This document shows positions 61,881 through 64,000 of a stretch of DNA of 64,000 nt, piece by piece. The notes below the pieces were generated by a model that had not been told where the DNA came from, ran no database searches, and was given only the letters and a program-made list of their open reading frames with translations. The stretch is taken from NCBI GenBank assembly GCA_934454585.1, contig CAKSFP010000001.1:62001-126000 (forward strand), read 5' to 3'. Within the stretch, counting starts at the first letter, position 1; every line of letters starts with the position of its first letter. This DNA is from an uncultured Clostridia bacterium. Lineage in GTDB: Bacteria > Bacillota > Clostridia > UMGS1810. A program made the position numbers and the translations under genes.

Positions 61881-61886
61881 ATTATG

Positions 61887-61980
61887 CGGTTAATACGCAC
61901 GCATCCCGATGATAACGGGTGTTGCCGCGCGATTCTGACATAGTCGTGCGGTCCCGCTGTCAGGTGACGGTTGCGGAGGG
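61887..61980 (+). promoter_or_regulatory. Structured rpsB leader
   Basis: The leader holds CCGCGCGA (61926-61933) paired with TCGTGCGG (61944-61951), preceded by CCCG/CGGG and followed by CCGC/GCGG helices. Ribosomal protein leaders of this kind often bind their own product (S2) to repress translation; no known consensus was matched here. Confidence 0.45.
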
Positions 61981-62003
61981 TAAAATTTTTGGAGGTGAAT
62001 AAT

Positions 62004-62744
62004 ATGTCAGTTATATCTATGAAACAGTTGTTGGAAGCGGGAGTTCACTTCGGTCATCAGACAAGAAGATGGAATCCTAAGATGGCAGAGTACATCTACA
62101 CGGAGAGAAACGGTATCTACATCATAAATTTGCAGAAAACCGTTAAGAAGATTGTTGAAGCATATGACTTCATCAAGGAAGTTGCCGCAAACGGTGAGGA
62201 CATCCTCTTTGTAGGTACGAAGAAACAGGCTCAGGAGTCAATCAAAGAAGAGGCTCAGAGAGTCGGCATGTACTATGTAAACGCAAGATGGCTCGGCGGT
62301 ATGCTCACCAACTTCAAGACAATCAAAAAGAGAATTGAAAGACTCAACCAGCTCAATAAGATGGAAGAGGACGGAACATTTGAACTTCTGCCGAAGAAAG
62401 AAGTTGCAAAACTTAAACTCGAGATTGAAAAACTCGACAAATATCTCGGTGGTATCAAGGACATGAAGAAACTCCCGGGGGCTATGTTTATCGTAGATCC
62501 CAGGAAAGAGAAAATTGCCGTGTCAGAGGCTAAAAAGCTCGGCATACCGGTTGTTGCAATCGTTGATACCAACTGTGACCCGGACGAGGTTGACTATGTA
62601 ATCCCCGGCAACGATGATGCTATCAGAGCCGTGAAACTCATTGCATCGACCATGGCAGACGCCATTATCGAAGGCAGACAGGGCGAGGACAGCGCTATCG
62701 CAGAGCAGGACGATGCTCCGGCTGCTGAGGCTGACGCTGAGTAA
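62004..62744 (+). CDS. rpsB: 30S ribosomal protein S2
   Basis: A 246-residue ribosomal protein opening SVISMKQLLEAGVHFGHQTRRWNPKM, with YTERNGIYIINLQKTV and LGIPVVAIVDTNCDPD, all diagnostic of S2. The tail is acidic and Ala-rich. GGAGGTG before ATG 62004 sets the start. rpsB-tsf-pyrH is the standard order and links ribosome assembly to elongation. Confidence 0.98.
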   Translation: MSVISMKQLLEAGVHFGHQTRRWNPKMAEYIYTERNGIYIINLQKTVKKIVEAYDFIKEVAANGEDILFVGTKKQAQESIKEEAQRVGMYYVNARWLGGMLTNFKTIKKRIERLNQLNKMEEDGTFELLPKKEVAKLKLEIEKLDKYLGGIKDMKKLPGAMFIVDPRKEKIAVSEAKKLGIPVVAIVDTNCDPDEVDYVIPGNDDAIRAVKLIASTMADAIIEGRQGEDSAIAEQDDAPAAEADAE

Positions 62745-62759
62745 TTTTAATATCAAATG

Positions 62760-62795
62760 CAAAATCTCCGCCTGATATAACCAACGGAGATTTTG
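62760..62795 (+). terminator. Attenuator hairpin between rpsB and tsf
   Basis: CAAAATCTCCG (62760-62770) pairs perfectly with CGGAGATTTTG (62785-62795), followed by TTTCGTTT. The interrupted T run suggests partial termination, so that less tsf than rpsB mRNA is made. Confidence 0.65.
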
Positions 62796-62834
62796 TTTCG
62801 TTTATCAAATACAAAAAACGGAGGGAAAAACTAA

Positions 62835-63731
62835 ATGTTTACTGCTAAAGATGTTAAAGATTTGAGAGAAAAAACAGGCTGCGGAATGATGGACTGCAAG
62901 AAAGCACTCACACAGTCTGACGGAGATATGGAAAAGGCTATAGAGTTCCTCAGAGAAAAAGGACTTGCCGCTGCAGAAAAGAAAGCAAGCAGAATTGCCG
63001 CAGAGGGTATCGTAGACGCTTATGTTGCCGCTGACGGTTCCGTAGGTTCGCTCATCGAGGTTAATTCAGAGACAGACTTTGTTGCAAAAAATGCGGATTT
63101 CAGAGGTTTTGTTGCTACATTGGCTAAGATTGTTGCAGACGAGAATCCGGCAGATGTTGACGCTCTCAAAGCGCTCAAATACACCGATTCCGACATGAAT
63201 GTTGAAGAAATGCTCAGAGAAAAGATCCTCACAATCGGCGAGAACCTCACAATCAGAAGATTTGCAAGATATGAGGGCGGCGTTGTTTCCTATATTCACG
63301 GTGAGGGCAGAATAGGCGTTCTCGTTAAGGCTGAGGGCGATGTTGCAAATGCAGAAGCACACGAGGCTGCAAGAGATGCCGCAATGCAGATTGCTGCTAT
63401 CAATCCGCTCTATCTCAACAAAGAGTCTGTTCCGGCAGAGGATGTTGAACATGAAAAATCCATCATAATCGCTCAGATCAAGGAAGATCCCAAGAATGCA
63501 AGCAAGCCGGACAACATCATCGAGAAGATGGTTGGCGGAAAGATTAACAAGTTCTTTGATCAGAACTGCCTGCTTCTCCAGGAATTTGTTAAGAATCCTG
63601 ATCTCAAGGTTGGTCAGTACCTTGAGTCAAAGGGTGTTAAACTCGTTGACTTTGTAAGATTTGAAAAGGGCGAAGGTCTTGAAAAGAGAGAAGACAACTT
63701 TGCAGATGAAGTTGCAAGTATGATTAAATAA
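62835..63731 (+). CDS. tsf: Translation elongation factor Ts
   Basis: A 298-residue nucleotide exchange factor for EF-Tu. It opens TAKDVKDLREKTGCGMMDCKKAL, the classic N-terminal module, and has GSLIEVNSETDFVAKNADF near residue 76 and HGEGRIGVLVK near 155. GGAGGG at about 62820 is the ribosome site. It is followed by a strong terminator, so pyrH is transcribed on its own or by read-through. Confidence 0.97.
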   Translation: MFTAKDVKDLREKTGCGMMDCKKALTQSDGDMEKAIEFLREKGLAAAEKKASRIAAEGIVDAYVAADGSVGSLIEVNSETDFVAKNADFRGFVATLAKIVADENPADVDALKALKYTDSDMNVEEMLREKILTIGENLTIRRFARYEGGVVSYIHGEGRIGVLVKAEGDVANAEAHEAARDAAMQIAAINPLYLNKESVPAEDVEHEKSIIIAQIKEDPKNASKPDNIIEKMVGGKINKFFDQNCLLLQEFVKNPDLKVGQYLESKGVKLVDFVRFEKGEGLEKREDNFADEVASMIK

Positions 63732-63770
63732 TCAGAAAAGCAGCCGAAATTAAAAAATCAAAAAAATTTC

Positions 63771-63801
63771 AAAAAAGGGACACTTAGGTGTTCCTTTTTT
63801 T
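63771..63801 (+). terminator. Terminator after tsf
   Basis: AAAAAAGGGACAC (63771-63783) pairs with GTGTTCCTTTTTT (63788-63800), one G.T, loop TTAG. It ends the rpsB-tsf unit. Confidence 0.9.
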
Positions 63802-63876
63802 GAAATACTATGTTATAATATATGAGACAGATTATTGGAGGGCGTATATGCTCACGGATTTATAGGAGGAAGCATG

Positions 63877-64000
63877 ATGAAACCAATATACAAAAGAGTT
63901 CTGCTGAAAATCAGCGGAGAGGCACTCGCCGGTGACAAATCGTTCGGTCTTGACGAAAAGACTATCGGTGCCGTTACCGATGTACTTAAGAAAGTAAACG
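63877..64000 (+). CDS. pyrH: UMP kinase, partial
   Basis: The first 41 residues only: MKPIYKRVLLKISGEALAGD is the N-terminal P-loop-like start of bacterial UMP kinase, which makes UDP from UMP. The rest lies past the right edge. AGGAGG at 63864-63869 supports ATG 63877, with ATG 63874 as alternative. A TATAAT at 63814-63819 could be its own -10, though no good -35 is seen. The position after tsf is standard. Confidence 0.93.
   Translation, partial: MKPIYKRVLLKISGEALAGDKSFGLDEKTIGAVTDVLKKVN

Noticed and set aside
1..64000. CRISPR arrays, insertion sequences, prophage, tRNA or rRNA genes
   Set aside because: No regularly spaced direct repeats, transposase or integrase motifs, tRNA cloverleaf or rRNA segments were found on reading both strands; gene order is that of core chromosome.

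Overview
The window is a dense stretch of bacterial chromosome (60 protein genes, no rRNA or tRNA, no insertion sequence, no CRISPR) from a low-to-mid GC member of the Bacillota, most likely a gut-type anaerobe of class Clostridia. The case rests on gene order: yloC-remA-gmk-rpoZ-priA-def-fmt-(yugP)-rsmB-rlmN-prpC-prkC-rsgA-rpe-thiN, tilS-hpt-ftsH and yybS-gdpP-rplI-dnaB are classic Bacillota blocks. An FMN riboswitch, a T-box leader, strong Shine-Dalgarno sites and many TTG/GTG starts fit the same picture. The species cannot be named from the sequence alone.

Layout. 158-4813: sbcD, sbcC and a metallo-beta-lactamase-fold hydrolase. 4738-10226: a sugar island with an AraC regulator divergent from a GH2 beta-galactosidase, then L-rhamnose isomerase. 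10347-15947: a degenerate-duplicate P-loop ATPase, a DMT transporter, threonine synthase, ispD-ispF (isoprenoids) and tsaE-tsaB (tRNA t6A). 16101-20328: rpiB, upp, a small export protein, metK, a glycosyltransferase-like fragment and a radical SAM protein. 20334-35145: one long forward block for RNA decay, nucleotide and primosome functions, formyl-Met handling, rRNA methylation, Hanks-type kinase/phosphatase signalling, ribosome assembly and thiamine activation. 35188-39382: mreB, a DUF3343/cysteine desulfurase pair, rlmH and azlCD. 39535-46926: rarA, a zinc-ribbon protein, riboswitch-controlled ribU, 5-formyl-THF cyclo-ligase, a secreted surface protein, a dGTPase-like HD protein, a polysaccharide deacetylase and an SDR. 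47036-55753 (minus strand): yybS-gdpP-rplI-dnaB-tilS-hpt-ftsH. 55901-59102: a YesM/YesN-type two-component pair. 59140-61786: a T-box leader in front of a three-domain HTH-cupin-acyl-CoA synthetase. 61852-64000: rpsB, tsf and the start of pyrH.

The most unusual unit is 59140-61786. A complete T-box leader, which normally controls tRNA synthetases or amino-acid supply genes, precedes an acyl-CoA synthetase of the medium-chain type fused to an N-terminal XRE-like helix-turn-helix and a cupin. Every specifier codon that can be read in the loop and also fits the T-box discriminator base decodes valine or leucine. This suggests, as inference, that the enzyme activates branched short-chain acids (isobutyrate, isovalerate) so that branched-chain amino acids can be made by reductive carboxylation when charged tRNA runs low. 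A second candidate is a nested three-helix leader RNA upstream of the DUF3343/desulfurase pair. Smaller points include an inverted promoter repeat between araC and lacZ, an 85-bp intergenic dyad after tsaB, a hairpin that hides the ribosome site after metK, and a displaced ribosome site before yloC.
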